Source of the DNA: Streptomyces sp. 1-11
Lineage (GTDB): Bacteria; Actinomycetota; Actinomycetes; Streptomycetales; Streptomycetaceae
DNA: 64,000 bases
Reading direction: 5' to 3'
Assembly (NCBI RefSeq): GCF_007176755.1
Contig: NZ_BJTV01000011.1
Span: forward strand, 186,001 to 250,000
Of the stretch, positions 41,749-51,076 are shown piece by piece. Under the pieces are notes generated by a model. It worked only from the letters and a program-made list of their open reading frames with translations, was not told the DNA's origin and ran no database searches. Made by a program: the position numbers and the translations under genes. How positions within the stretch are numbered: position 1 is the stretch's first letter; each line of letters begins with the position of its first letter.

Positions 41749-43242
41749 TCAGAACCTGGGGTCGGCGAACTGGACCTGGACGAGCGCGGCGGCTTCCTCC
41801 TCCGTCTCGACGGAGGGCGGCGAGCCGGCGAGCGGTTCGTTGGCCGTCTCCTTCATGCACAGGACGGCGACGACGCCCACGACGGCGGCGGCCGTTGCGT
41901 AGTAGGCCGGCATGAGGTTGGTGCCGAAGGCGCCGATCAGCGCGGTGATCACCAGCGGGGTCGTGCCGCCGAACAAGGATGTCGACAGGTTGTAGGCGAC
42001 GGCGAGGGAGCCGTAGCGGACGTGGGTGGGGAAGATCGCCGGGAGCGCCGCCGACATCGTGCCGAGCATCGCCACCAGGGAGAGGCCCATCAGGACCAGA
42101 CCCAGGGCGATGAGGACGACGCTGCCCTGCCGGATGAGCAGGAAGGACGGCACGGACAGGAAGAGGAATCCGAGCATGCCCGTCATCAGCAGCGGCTTGC
42201 GTCCGAAGCGGTCCGAGAGCCGTCCGACCTGGTTGATGACGCACATCTGCAGCACCATGACCACCAGCAGGATCAGCAGACCGTGGTTGGTTCCGTAGCC
42301 GAGTTCGTCGGACAGGTAGGTCGGCATGTACGACAGCAGCATGTAGTCGGTGATGTTGTACGCCGCGACGAGCGCGAGGCACAGCAGCAGCGGCCGCCAG
42401 TGACGGGTGAAGATCTTGCCGAGGTCTCCGGCGGCCGAGGTCTCCACCGCGTTCGCGGCCTCGGTCGCCTTGCCCTGGCCGCCCTCCAGTTTCCGGAACG
42501 CCGGCGTCTCGTCCAGCTTGAGCCGCAGGTACAAACCAATGAGGCCGAGCGGGGCCGCGACCAGGAAGGGCACGCGCCAGCCCCAGTGCAGCATCTGGTC
42601 GTCGCTGAGGAAGCTGCTGAGGACGACGACGAGGCCGGAGGCCCCGACGTACCCGGCGAGCGTGCCGAACTCCAGGAAGCTGCCGAAGTAGCCGCGCCGC
42701 TTGTCGGGCGCGTACTCGGCGATGAAGGTCGACGCGCCTCCGTACTCGCCGCCGGTCGAGAACCCCTGCACCAGCCGGAAAAGGATCAGCAGGGCGGGGG
42801 CCCACAGACCGATGGCGTCGTGCGAGGGGATGAGGCCGATGGCGAACGTCCCCACCGCCATCATGATCATGGTCGCGGCGAGGATGCGCTTGCGGCCGAG
42901 CTTGTCGCCGAGCGGTCCGAAGACCATGCCGCCGACCGGGCGTACAAGGAAGGCGACCGCGAAGGTGGCGAAGGTGCTGAGCAGCTGGGCGGTGCCGCTG
43001 GCGGAGGGGAAGAAGACCTGGCCGATGGTGGAGGCGAGGTAGCTGTAGATGCCGAAGTCGTACCACTCCATCGCGTTGCCGAGCGCGGCCGCCTTGGTGG
43101 CGCGCTTGACCGCCGCCTCGTCGGTCACGGTGATGTCGCTGCGGCGCAGCTTCGGGTGGCGTCGTCGCTCGATCGCGCGGAACAGGGTCCGGTGACGCCT
43201 GACCGCTGCGTGGTCCACGGGCTCGTCGTCGGTCGCCGCCAT
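41749..43242 (-). CDS. MFS transporter of the metabolite:H+ symporter family (ProP-like)
   Basis: A 497-residue carrier with twelve helices. The MHS signature NAMEWYDFGIYSYLAS starts helix 1 and GPLGDKLGRKR is the loop 2-3 motif. GFSTGGEYGGASTFIAEYAP follows. Family members import osmolytes, citrate or other carboxylates with protons. AAAGGA precedes the ATG at 43242; the longer frame is unneeded. The substrate is unknown. Confidence 0.88.
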   Translation of the reverse strand: MAATDDEPVDHAAVRRHRTLFRAIERRRHPKLRRSDITVTDEAAVKRATKAAALGNAMEWYDFGIYSYLASTIGQVFFPSASGTAQLLSTFATFAVAFLVRPVGGMVFGPLGDKLGRKRILAATMIMMAVGTFAIGLIPSHDAIGLWAPALLILFRLVQGFSTGGEYGGASTFIAEYAPDKRRGYFGSFLEFGTLAGYVGASGLVVVLSSFLSDDQMLHWGWRVPFLVAAPLGLIGLYLRLKLDETPAFRKLEGGQGKATEAANAVETSAAGDLGKIFTRHWRPLLLCLALVAAYNITDYMLLSYMPTYLSDELGYGTNHGLLILLVVMVLQMCVINQVGRLSDRFGRKPLLMTGMLGFLFLSVPSFLLIRQGSVVLIALGLVLMGLSLVAMLGTMSAALPAIFPTHVRYGSLAVAYNLSTSLFGGTTPLVITALIGAFGTNLMPAYYATAAAVVGVVAVLCMKETANEPLAGSPPSVETEEEAAALVQVQFADPRF

Positions 43243-43512
43243 GAACACGTTCCTTTCGCCGTCGTACCCCCTGCGCCTGCACCGATCTCCCGGGCTCAAA
43301 CGGGCCGCTTCGCCGCGCATCCGTCCGGTCGCCACGCGTCACCTGCCCGCACGGCCGCAACCTGAGCCCAGTCTCAGCCCTCCCTTAACTCCGCCATAAG
43401 GATCTCCTGGAACCGCCCTCAGCAGGCGATTTCCCGGCTCCCCGGGGCTAGCTTCGGATCAACCCCACGGGATCCGACCCGCCCTTCGAGGACCGTTCCA
43501 AGGAGTTCCGGC

Positions 43513-44511
43513 ATGCCCGCACGCCGCAAGGCCGCCGCCGTCACCGTCGCCGCTCTCGGCCTGACCGCGCTCGCCGCCGTGCCCGCGTCCGCGCACGGCT
43601 CGATGGGCGACCCGGTCAGCCGGGTCGCCCAGTGCTACGCGGAGGGCCCGGAGAGCCCGCGGTCGGCGGCGTGCCGGGCGGCCGTCGCGGCGGGCGGCGC
43701 CCAGGCGCTGTACGACTGGAACGGCATCCGGATCGGCGACGCCGCCGGGCGCCACCGTGAGCTGATCCCCGACGGCAGGCTGTGCAGCGCCGGCAACGAG
43801 GAGTTCAAAGGTCTCGACCTGGCCCGCTCCGACTGGCCGGCGACGAGCGTGCACAGCGGGGTCCGCACCTTCAGGTACCGGGTGACCGCTCCGCACAGGG
43901 GCACCTTCACGGTGTACGCGACGAAGCCCGGGTACGACCCGGCGAAGCCGCTCGGCTGGTCCGGCCTGGACCTGGAGCACCCGGTCGCGACGGTCACCGA
44001 CCCGGTCGCCTCGGGCGGGTTCTACACCTTCACGGGCACCCTTCCCGAGCGCACCGGCAGGCAGCTCCTGTACGCGGTCTGGCAGCGCTCGGACAGCCCG
44101 GAGGCCTTCTACTCCTGCTCCGACGTGGACTTCGGCGGCGGTGCCGACGGCGGCAACGGCAGCGGAGACGACGCGGGCACCGGCGGCCCGGAGGGCGGCA
44201 CCGGCGCGAGCGCCCCCGCGCCGGGCGCCTCCGCCCCCTCCGACGAGCAGATCGAGGCCGGTGCCGGCCGGTCGACGGTCGGGCACCACGGGCACGGGGA
44301 CGCCGGCGCGAGCGCGTCCGCCCGGCCCACCACGGCGGCCGCGCCCAACCGGCCGGCGGCCGCCGGCGGCGCGCCGGACCTGGCCGAGACCGGCGCCTCC
44401 ACCGGCACCTCGTACGTCGCGGTCGGCGGGGCGGCGGCCCTGGCGCTCGGTTCGGCGGCGCTGTTCCTCTCCGTCCGGCGGCGCTCGGCGGGCGGCCGGC
44501 CGGGCCGCTGA
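43513..44511 (+). CDS. cell-wall-anchored AA10 lytic polysaccharide monooxygenase
   Basis: A 332-residue exported enzyme. The signal peptide ends at Ala27, so His28 (HGSMGDPVSR) becomes the mature N-terminus and, with His128 (TAPHRGTF), forms the copper histidine brace. The AA10 domain runs to about 205. A Gly/Ala/Pro linker leads to LAETG (290-294), a membrane helix and RRRS. This is a class E sortase signal, unusual for the mostly secreted AA10 enzymes. It cleaves chitin or cellulose oxidatively. AAGGAG precedes the ATG. Confidence 0.9.
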   Translation: MPARRKAAAVTVAALGLTALAAVPASAHGSMGDPVSRVAQCYAEGPESPRSAACRAAVAAGGAQALYDWNGIRIGDAAGRHRELIPDGRLCSAGNEEFKGLDLARSDWPATSVHSGVRTFRYRVTAPHRGTFTVYATKPGYDPAKPLGWSGLDLEHPVATVTDPVASGGFYTFTGTLPERTGRQLLYAVWQRSDSPEAFYSCSDVDFGGGADGGNGSGDDAGTGGPEGGTGASAPAPGASAPSDEQIEAGAGRSTVGHHGHGDAGASASARPTTAAAPNRPAAAGGAPDLAETGASTGTSYVAVGGAAALALGSAALFLSVRRRSAGGRPGR

Positions 44512-44523
44512 GCCCGGCAGGCT

Positions 44524-44562
44524 CCGGGGCCCGTCCGGCGGCTCAGGCCGGACGGGCCCCGG
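44524..44562. terminator. 16-bp perfect hairpin between convergent genes
   Basis: CCGGGGCCCGTCCGGC pairs with GCCGGACGGGCCCCGG around a 7-nt loop. It begins 13 nt after the monooxygenase stop and ends just before the opposing lipase stop, so it can serve both. Confidence 0.85.
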
Positions 44563-44569
44563 CCGCGCG

Positions 44570-45430
44570 TCAGCTGAAGACCGACGCGCAGGTGGTGGCC
44601 GTGGCGTGGGCCGGGTCGAGGGCGTTGGCCACCTCGTGGAAGGCGATCCGGTCGGTCAGCGCGATCGCCACGTGCTCGGACAGGTCGAGCGGGCACAGGT
44701 CCTGGAGCAGGACGTTGCGCACGTCGGGGCCGCTCAGGTACTGGTTCCGCCAGGGGGTGGCCACCTCGTCGTACTTGGTGGCGATGACGGTGTAGTGCAC
44801 TCCGGGGACGGTGTCGCCGCCCGCGTTGAGCCTGGTGAGGAACGCGGAGCCGGCGATCTGGTCGGCGAGGCCGGGGGTGGTGGCCTTGACCAGGTCCTCG
44901 GCGCCCGGGAAGTAGGGCAGCAGGTTGGTCAGTCCGCTCAGGTCGGTGCCGTGGTTGTCGGGGGCGAGGCCGACGAGGGCGTTCACCTTGGCGGCGCCGC
45001 CGAGGAATCTCAGGTAGTAGCGGGGCATCATGCCGCCCTGGGAGTGGCCGACCAGGTCGGCCTTTTCGGCGCCGGTGGCGGCGAGCACCTTGTCGACGTA
45101 GGCGGCGAGCTGCTCGGCCGACTTGTCGATGGGGCCGAGGCCGTGGAAGAGGGGGACGCCGGGCAACTGGCCGTAGTCCAGGGAGAAGACGCAGTACCCG
45201 CGGTGCTTCAGGTACGGGGCGAGGGACAGCCAGTTGTCGACGGAGTTGCCCAGGGTGCCGTGGACCAGGACGACCGGGCGGGGGTGGGCGGCCGAGGGCT
45301 TGCAAGAGTAGTCGTTCCAGCCCGAGCTGGGAGCGGTGGCGGCGTGCGCGGCGGCGGCGGGGACGACGGCGACGGCGGCGGTGAGGAGCAGCGCGGCGAG
45401 GGGTCTGAGCGCTCGTTTCCAGGGCAGCAT
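44570..45430 (-). CDS. secreted triacylglycerol lipase/esterase
   Basis: A 286-residue alpha/beta hydrolase with a signal peptide (1 to about 31). It has an oxyanion HGTLGNS and a nucleophile at Ser130 in VGHSQGG. The likely acid and His lie in the second half (APDNHGTD; DLSEHVAI). It resembles streptomycete extracellular lipases. AAGGAG precedes the ATG. A promoter with an operator-like palindrome over the -10 lies 58 nt upstream. Confidence 0.88.
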   Translation of the reverse strand: MLPWKRALRPLAALLLTAAVAVVPAAAAHAATAPSSGWNDYSCKPSAAHPRPVVLVHGTLGNSVDNWLSLAPYLKHRGYCVFSLDYGQLPGVPLFHGLGPIDKSAEQLAAYVDKVLAATGAEKADLVGHSQGGMMPRYYLRFLGGAAKVNALVGLAPDNHGTDLSGLTNLLPYFPGAEDLVKATTPGLADQIAGSAFLTRLNAGGDTVPGVHYTVIATKYDEVATPWRNQYLSGPDVRNVLLQDLCPLDLSEHVAIALTDRIAFHEVANALDPAHATATTCASVFS

Positions 45431-45480
45431 CGTGTGATCTCCTTGCGGCTCAAGGGAGGTGCGGCGGACGACCTGTCCCT

Positions 45481-45516
45481 GTGATCCGGATCACGAGGAT
45501 GCTGTTCACCCGTCAA
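45481..45516 (-). promoter_or_regulatory. lipase promoter with palindrome GTGATCCGGATCAC over the -10
   Basis: On the minus strand TTGACG (45516-45511), 17 nt, then TGATCC (45493-45488). The -10 lies within the perfect 14-bp palindrome at 45481-45494. A repressor bound there would block the polymerase. Two GTAACTT direct repeats occur further upstream. Confidence 0.5.
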
Positions 45517-45604
45517 GTTACGGGCGAGTAGTGCAGGCGTGAAGTTACGCGTCAGTAAAAACTTCCAGTGATAACCGCGAACTCGCCCCGGTGTTGACGG
45601 ACCG

Positions 45605-46051
45605 TCACCAGGCAGGCCGAACGGGGCCCTGGGGCGTGATCCGCAGCAGGCGCTCGCGCAGCGCGGCGGCCTCACCCTCGCCCAGCAGCTCCGCCCACGC
45701 CCCCACCACCTCGGCGGCCGCCGCCTCCGCGGCCCGCGTGCACTCCCAGCCGCGCCCGGTGAGCACGACGAGCCGGGCCCGCGCGTCCGCGGGGTGCGGG
45801 CGCCGCTCGGCGTACCCCTTGCGCACGATCTCCTCCACGAGCTGGCTCGCGGCCTGCTTGGTCACCCCGAGGTGCGCGGCGAGGTCGGTGACGGTGGCAC
45901 CGTCCGGCGCGAGCCGCGCGAAGGCGAAGCCGTGGGCGGGCCGAACGTCCGTGAAGCCGCGGGCCTCGACCCCGTCGTGGATGCGCTGGACGAGGTCACC
46001 CGCGACGGCGAGCAGGGCGGCGGACAGGGCCATGGCTTCGGAGTTCTGCAC
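45605..46051 (-). CDS. MarR family regulator
   Basis: A 148-residue winged-helix regulator (TVTDLAAHLGVTKQAASQLVEEIVRKGYAERRPHPADARARLVVLT). It is divergent from a cupin gene. The intergenic region holds two 19-bp operator-like repeats, so it probably represses itself and the cupin. A GTG at 46051 is taken as start; an ATG at 46033 is the alternative. Confidence 0.87.
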   Translation of the reverse strand: MQNSEAMALSAALLAVAGDLVQRIHDGVEARGFTDVRPAHGFAFARLAPDGATVTDLAAHLGVTKQAASQLVEEIVRKGYAERRPHPADARARLVVLTGRGWECTRAAEAAAAEVVGAWAELLGEGEAAALRERLLRITPQGPVRPAW

Positions 46052-46078
46052 GCAGGCATTGAAACACCCTTGACGAAC

Positions 46079-46118
46079 CAGTCAACCAGCTTGACCATGT
46101 AGTCAACCTACTTGACTA
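46079..46118. promoter_or_regulatory. two tandem MarR operators
   Basis: Site 1 (46079-46097) is CAGTCAA-CCAGC-TTGACCA. Site 2 (46100-46118) is TAGTCAA-CCTAC-TTGACTA with perfect 7-bp arms. Their centres are 21 bp apart, two helical turns, so both would be bound on the same DNA face. Confidence 0.7.
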
Positions 46119-46135
46119 GTTGGACGGAGACCGTC

Positions 46136-46510
46136 ATGCCAGTGGTCCGCGCGGCCGAGGCCGTGACCCACGAGATTCACGGCGCCCGCTTCATCTCGTA
46201 CGCCACCCCGCTCACCGGGAGCAGGGAGCTGTGCGCGTGGCGGGGCGAGATCCCCGCCGGGACCAGGGCGCCGGCCCACACCGTCGACCGGGAGGAGATC
46301 TTCCACCTGCTCGTCGGCGAACTGCTGATCACCCTCGACGGCGACACCGAGCGCGTCCGCGCCGGCGACACGGTGATCGTCGGCGCCGGCGCGACCTTGG
46401 CCGTGGAGAACCCCACCGACCACACCGCGCTCTCGTGGGTCACCACCTCGGTGGGTCTCACAGCCCGGCTGGCCGACGGCACGGTCATCACTCCGCCGTG
46501 GGCCAACTGA
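46136..46510 (+). CDS. cupin-domain protein
   Basis: A 124-residue single cupin. HTVDREEIFHLLVGELLITLDGDTERVRAGD covers motif 1 (two His, Glu) and LAVENPTDHTALSWV lies at motif 2. It could be a small oxygenase, isomerase or sensor. GGAG precedes the ATG at 46136. Divergence from marR suggests the MarR ligand is its substrate or product. Confidence 0.75.
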   Translation: MPVVRAAEAVTHEIHGARFISYATPLTGSRELCAWRGEIPAGTRAPAHTVDREEIFHLLVGELLITLDGDTERVRAGDTVIVGAGATLAVENPTDHTALSWVTTSVGLTARLADGTVITPPWAN

Positions 46511-46528
46511 GCCTCCGGCGCCGGGGAC

Positions 46529-47500
46529 TCAGGCGGCCAGCGCCCCCGGCATCACCGCCCGGGGCCCGAACTTCGCCCGGGCGCGGTCCGCGACCTCCTC
46601 GACGCGGCGGACCTTCTCGTCCACGGGGTCGAAGGTGAGCTGGTGGGCGGCCTGGTCGGCGGGGGTGAGGCCCTCGGCGCGCAGGGCGAGCGCGCGGACC
46701 CGGGCGCGCTGCAGGCCGAGCGACTCGTACATGCCGTAGGCCGCCCTCGTCAGCGCGGCCGAGTGCGCGGTCGGCTCCGCCAGGGTGCGGCTGCGGGTGG
46801 TCGAGGAGCGGTCGGCGTAGCGCACGGTGAGGGTCAGGGTGCGGCAGACCTTCTCCACCGCGCGCAGCCGGGCGCCGATCTCCCCGGCCGCGGACAGCAG
46901 CGCCCTGCGGTGCCGGGCGGGGTCCAGTTCGTCCAGCTCGAAGGCGCGTTCGGTGGCGAGGGAGCGTGAGACGGCGTTCGGGACGACCCGGCCGCGGTCG
47001 ACGCCGTTCGCCTTGTCGTGCAGCTCGCGGCCCGCCTTGGCGCCGATCAGCCGCTGGAGCGTGGACAGGGGCGTGCCGGCCACCCGGCCGAGGGTGTCCA
47101 GGCCGTACTCGCACAGGGTGCGGGCGGTCGCGGGGCCGACGCCGGGCAGCGCGGCGACGGGCCGGCCGGCGAGGAACTCCGCGACGGCGTCCGGCTCCGC
47201 GGGGACGGCGCAGGTCACTCCGGGGCGGGCCTCGCGCAGCGCCATCCGGGCCAGCATCGGGCCCGGTCCGGCGCCGATCAGACAGTCGACGCCGTGCAGC
47301 GCGAGGGCGCGGACCCGGATCACCGAGGCCAGCTCCACCGCGCTGCGCCCGAAGTACCGCTCGGCGCCCCGGAGATCGGCCAGTGCCCCGTCCGGCGGCA
47401 GCGCCTCCACGACCGGGGTGAACTCCTCCAGCAGCCCGAGCAGCCCGGGCAGGGCCGCCTCGCGCATCGGCGGCTGGAAACGTACGCAGAGGATCGTCAT
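46529..47500 (-). CDS. ImuB-like (catalytically degenerate) Y-family DNA polymerase protein
   Basis: A 323-residue protein with a little-finger/thumb arrangement of Y-family polymerases (VAALPGVGPATARTLCEYGLDTLGRVAG, then LDELDPARHRRALLSAAGEIGARLR). The catalytic SIDEA-type motif is replaced by LPPDGALADLRG and the N-terminal DxD segment is missing. It is therefore probably a non-catalytic ImuB-type adaptor. Its ATG overlaps the dnaE2 stop (47497), so the two are coupled as a mutasome cassette. No imuA is present nearby. Confidence 0.78.
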   Translation of the reverse strand: MTILCVRFQPPMREAALPGLLGLLEEFTPVVEALPPDGALADLRGAERYFGRSAVELASVIRVRALALHGVDCLIGAGPGPMLARMALREARPGVTCAVPAEPDAVAEFLAGRPVAALPGVGPATARTLCEYGLDTLGRVAGTPLSTLQRLIGAKAGRELHDKANGVDRGRVVPNAVSRSLATERAFELDELDPARHRRALLSAAGEIGARLRAVEKVCRTLTLTVRYADRSSTTRSRTLAEPTAHSAALTRAAYGMYESLGLQRARVRALALRAEGLTPADQAAHQLTFDPVDEKVRRVEEVADRARAKFGPRAVMPGALAA

Positions 47501-50500
47501 CCCGCACTCCCCGGACTCTGGTGCCACAGCTTCCTTCCCACCGCGGGCCCTTCGCCCGCGGGGCGCAGATCGGCCCAGGGGTGCATCCGGTACCCCGTGG
47601 GCATGCGGATCGTCCGGCCGTCCATCGGGTCGCCGGCCGCAGAACCAGCCGGCCGGGGAAGCCCGTCCGAACCGGCGATCCGGGCCCGGGCCGGCCCGCC
47701 TCCGTCCTGCGGCGCGGGGCCGTCCGCGGCGCCGCCGGGCGGCCCGGCGAGCCGGGCCGCGACCCCGTCGAGGCCCTCCTCGCGGCGCACCTCGAGCAGT
47801 TCGGCGAGGTTCCAGGCGGCCGAGCCCACCACGCTGAGGCTGCGCGGGCCGCGCCGCTGCACCACGCCGCGCACCAGCAGCAGCCAGGAGTGGAAGACGG
47901 TGTGCGCGCAGGCGTCGTGGGAGTCGTCGAAGAAGGCGAGGTCGACCAGGCCCGAGCCGTCGTCCAGGGTGGAGAAGATGACCCGTTTGCCGGACCGGAT
48001 CGGCGGGGTCTGGGTGGCCGCCTTGGCGCCCGCGACCAGCACCGTCTCCCCGTGCCCGGCATCGCGCAGCCGACGCGCGGACACCACGCCCAGCTCCGCC
48101 AGGAACTCCCGGTGGTCGTCCATCAGATTGCGCGAGGCGTCCATGGACAGCACGCCCAGCTCGGCGCTGAGCCGCTCCTGCGGGGTCAGGTCGGGCAGGC
48201 CGGCCGGCGCGGTCTCGCGGCCCCCGGCGAGCGGGAGCTGGTCCCCGCCGCCGCCCCGGGCGCCCCGGTGCAGCTCGGTCAGGTGCAGTTGCAGGTCACG
48301 GCGGTTGGCGCCGAACGCGTCCAGCGCGCCCACCTGGGCCAGCCGCTGGGCGAGCGGACGGCTCGGGCGGGCCCGCTCCCAGAAGTCCAGCAGGGAGGCG
48401 TACGGCTGTCCGGCCGCGATCCGCTCCGCCTCGGCCTCGCTGACGCCGTGCACGTCGGAGAGGGCGAGCCGGAGCCCCCACACCCCCGATTCAGACACCA
48501 GTTCGATCCTGTGTGCGACCCCGGACACGTTCACGTCCAACGGCAGCACCGGCACCCCGCGCCGCCGCGCGTCGGCCAGCAGCAGCCGCTTGGGGTACAT
48601 CCCGGGGTCGTGGGTGAGCAGCCCGGCGTAGAACGCGGCCGGGTGGTGCGCCTTCAGCCACGCCGACTGGTAGGTCGGCACGGCGAAGGCCACGGCGTGG
48701 GCCTTGCAGAAGCCGTAGGAACCGAAGGCCTCCACGATGTCCCAGGTCCGCCGGATCGTCTCCGCGTCGTACCCGTTCGCCGCCGCGGCCTGCGCGAACC
48801 ACACCTTGATCCGGCCCTGCGACTCCGCGTCGGACAGCCCGCGCCGGACCCGGTCGGCCTCGCCGCGCCCGCAGCCGGTCAGGACGGAGACGATGTCGAT
48901 GACCTGCTCGTGGAAGACGACGACCCCGTACGTGTCCTTCAGTGCCTCCTCCAGGTCCGGGTGCGGGTAGCGCACCGGCGCCCGTCCGTGCCGCGCCTCG
49001 ATGAACGGCCGCACCATGTCGGCGGCGACCGGTCCCGGGCGGAAGAGGGAGATGTCGACCACCAGGTCGTGGAAGGTGCTCGGCTGCAGGCGGCCCACCA
49101 GGTCGCGCTGGCCCGGCGACTCGATCTGGAAGCAGCCCAGCGTCTCGGTGGACCGGATGAGCCCGTACGTCGCCGGGTCGCCCGACGCCACCGCGTCCAG
49201 GTCGATCCGCTCCCCCGCGGCCCGCTCCACCTCGGCGACCGCGTGCGCCATCGCCGACTGCATCCGCACGCCCAGCACGTCCAGCTTGAGCAGCCCGAGG
49301 TCCTCCACGTCCTCCTTGTCGAACTGCGACATCGGCAGTCCCTCGCCGCTGGTCGGCACCACCGGCGTGCGGGCGAGCAGGGAGGCGTCGGACAGGAGCA
49401 CCCCGCACGGGTGCATGGCGACTCCGCGCGGCAGGGCGTCGAGGCCCTCGACCAGTTCCCAGAGCCTGCCGTACTTCTCCCGCTCCCCCGCCAGCTCCTT
49501 CAGCTCGGGCAGTTCCTCCAGCGCCGCGCGGGCGTCCCGGGCCCGGATGTGCGGGAAGGACTTGGCCACGCGGTCGATCTCGGCCGGGTCCATGGACAGC
49601 GCGGCCCCCACGTCCCGGATGGCGTGCCGCACCCGGTAGGTCTCGGGCATGGAGACGGTCGCGACCCGCTCGGCGCCGAAGCGGCCGATGATCGCCCGGT
49701 AGACCTCCAGCCGGCGCGCGGACTCCACGTCGATGTCGATGTCCGGCAGGACCACCCGCTCCTTGGACAGGAAGCGCTCCATCAGCAGCCCGTGCTCGAC
49801 CGGGTCGGCGTGCGCGATGCCGATGAGGTGGTTGACGAGGGAGCCGGCGCCGGAGCCGCGGGCGGCCACCCTGATCCCCATCCCCCGCACGTCGTCCACC
49901 ACCTGGGCGACGGTGAGGAAGTAGGAGGCGAACCCGTGGTGGGCGATGATGTCCAGCTCGTGGTGCATCCGCTCCCAGTACTCGCGCCGGCCGCCGAGGC
50001 CGAGCCGCACCATCCCGGCCGCCGCCCGCGAGGCGAGCGCCCGCTGGGCGGTGCGGCGGCCCGCGCCGACGAGGTGCGCCTCGGGGAAGTGGACGGTGCC
50101 GATGCCGAGGTCGTCCTCGGGGTCGACCAGGCACTCGGCGGCCGTGGCCCCGGTCTGCTCCAGCAGCCGGCGGGCGGTGTCGCGCCGGAAGCCGGCCGCC
50201 GCCACGACCCGCTCGGCGGCCTCCAGCATGGCCGGCGCGTCCTTCAGCCAGGCCTCGCCCGAGTCCAGCTCCTTGCGGGGGTCGATCGGCACCAGCCGGC
50301 GGGCGGCGTCCAGGACGTCGGCGACCGGCCCCTGGCCGGGGTCGGCGTAGCGCACGGCGTTGCTGAGCACCGGCCGGATCCGCTGCTCGGCGGCGAAGCC
50401 GACGGTACGGGCGGCCAGCCGCAGGGAGCCGGGGCCGGTGCCCGCGCGGCCGTGCCAGACGGCCTCCAGCCGCAGCGCGTCGCCGTAGATCTCGCGCCAC

Positions 50501-50997
50501 GGGGCGAGCAGTCTCGCGGCCCGGTCCGGGCGTCCGGCGGCGAGGGCGCGGCCCACGTCCGAGTCCGGCCCGAGCAGTACGGTCAGGCCGTCGCCGTGGT
50601 TGCCCGACCAGGGCAGCAGCGGTGTGCCCCCGCCCTCGTGCGCCGCGGTGACGATCCCGCACAGGTCGGCCCAGCCGCGGGCGCCGTCCCGGGCGAGGAA
50701 GGTCACCCGGGGAGCCGACTCGTCGACGAAGGCACCGCCCCGCACGGGGGTGCGGCGCCTTTCCCGCGCGGCGGTCTCCGGCCCGGCCACCGCCAGGTCC
50801 ACGCCGAACAGCGGGCGCACCCCCGCCCCGGCGCACGCCTTGGCGAAGCGGACCGTCCCCGCGAGGGTGTCGCGGTCGGTGAGGGCCAGGGCGTCCATGT
50901 CCCGCTCCCCCGCGCGCACGGCCAGCCGCTCCGGGTGGGAGGCGCCGTACCTCAGGGAGAACCCGGAGACGGTGTGCAGATGCGCGAAGCCCGGCAC
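47497..50997 (-). CDS. dnaE2: error-prone DNA polymerase III alpha subunit DnaE2
   Basis: A 1166-residue C-family polymerase. The N-terminal PHP domain starts FAHLHTVSGFSLRYG. The palm holds the catalytic aspartates in LPDIDIDVES (about 418-424) and the active region RVAARGSGAGSLVNH. A C-terminal OB fold (VIFSTLDDGSGLVDLAFF) follows. It performs damage-tolerant, mutagenic synthesis. The GTG at 50997, 5 nt after GGGAGG, gives the usual PGFAHLH start; the open frame reaches 51012. Two LexA-type boxes upstream suggest SOS induction. Confidence 0.93.
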   Translation of the reverse strand: MPGFAHLHTVSGFSLRYGASHPERLAVRAGERDMDALALTDRDTLAGTVRFAKACAGAGVRPLFGVDLAVAGPETAARERRRTPVRGGAFVDESAPRVTFLARDGARGWADLCGIVTAAHEGGGTPLLPWSGNHGDGLTVLLGPDSDVGRALAAGRPDRAARLLAPWREIYGDALRLEAVWHGRAGTGPGSLRLAARTVGFAAEQRIRPVLSNAVRYADPGQGPVADVLDAARRLVPIDPRKELDSGEAWLKDAPAMLEAAERVVAAAGFRRDTARRLLEQTGATAAECLVDPEDDLGIGTVHFPEAHLVGAGRRTAQRALASRAAAGMVRLGLGGRREYWERMHHELDIIAHHGFASYFLTVAQVVDDVRGMGIRVAARGSGAGSLVNHLIGIAHADPVEHGLLMERFLSKERVVLPDIDIDVESARRLEVYRAIIGRFGAERVATVSMPETYRVRHAIRDVGAALSMDPAEIDRVAKSFPHIRARDARAALEELPELKELAGEREKYGRLWELVEGLDALPRGVAMHPCGVLLSDASLLARTPVVPTSGEGLPMSQFDKEDVEDLGLLKLDVLGVRMQSAMAHAVAEVERAAGERIDLDAVASGDPATYGLIRSTETLGCFQIESPGQRDLVGRLQPSTFHDLVVDISLFRPGPVAADMVRPFIEARHGRAPVRYPHPDLEEALKDTYGVVVFHEQVIDIVSVLTGCGRGEADRVRRGLSDAESQGRIKVWFAQAAAANGYDAETIRRTWDIVEAFGSYGFCKAHAVAFAVPTYQSAWLKAHHPAAFYAGLLTHDPGMYPKRLLLADARRRGVPVLPLDVNVSGVAHRIELVSESGVWGLRLALSDVHGVSEAEAERIAAGQPYASLLDFWERARPSRPLAQRLAQVGALDAFGANRRDLQLHLTELHRGARGGGGDQLPLAGGRETAPAGLPDLTPQERLSAELGVLSMDASRNLMDDHREFLAELGVVSARRLRDAGHGETVLVAGAKAATQTPPIRSGKRVIFSTLDDGSGLVDLAFFDDSHDACAHTVFHSWLLLVRGVVQRRGPRSLSVVGSAAWNLAELLEVRREEGLDGVAARLAGPPGGAADGPAPQDGGGPARARIAGSDGLPRPAGSAAGDPMDGRTIRMPTGYRMHPWADLRPAGEGPAVGRKLWHQSPGSAG

Positions 50998-51032
50998 ACG
51001 CACCTCCCGCACTCGTGAGCCCCGAACAGCTC

Positions 51033-51048
51033 TCGAACATCAGTTCCC
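51033..51048. promoter_or_regulatory. LexA/SOS box TCGAAC-ATCA-GTTCCC
   Basis: Matches the actinobacterial TCGAAC-N4-GTTCGA consensus at 10 of 12 defined positions, 36 nt upstream of dnaE2. Confidence 0.6.
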
Positions 51049-51076
51049 TACTCCGTCACCCACCATACCTCCATTC

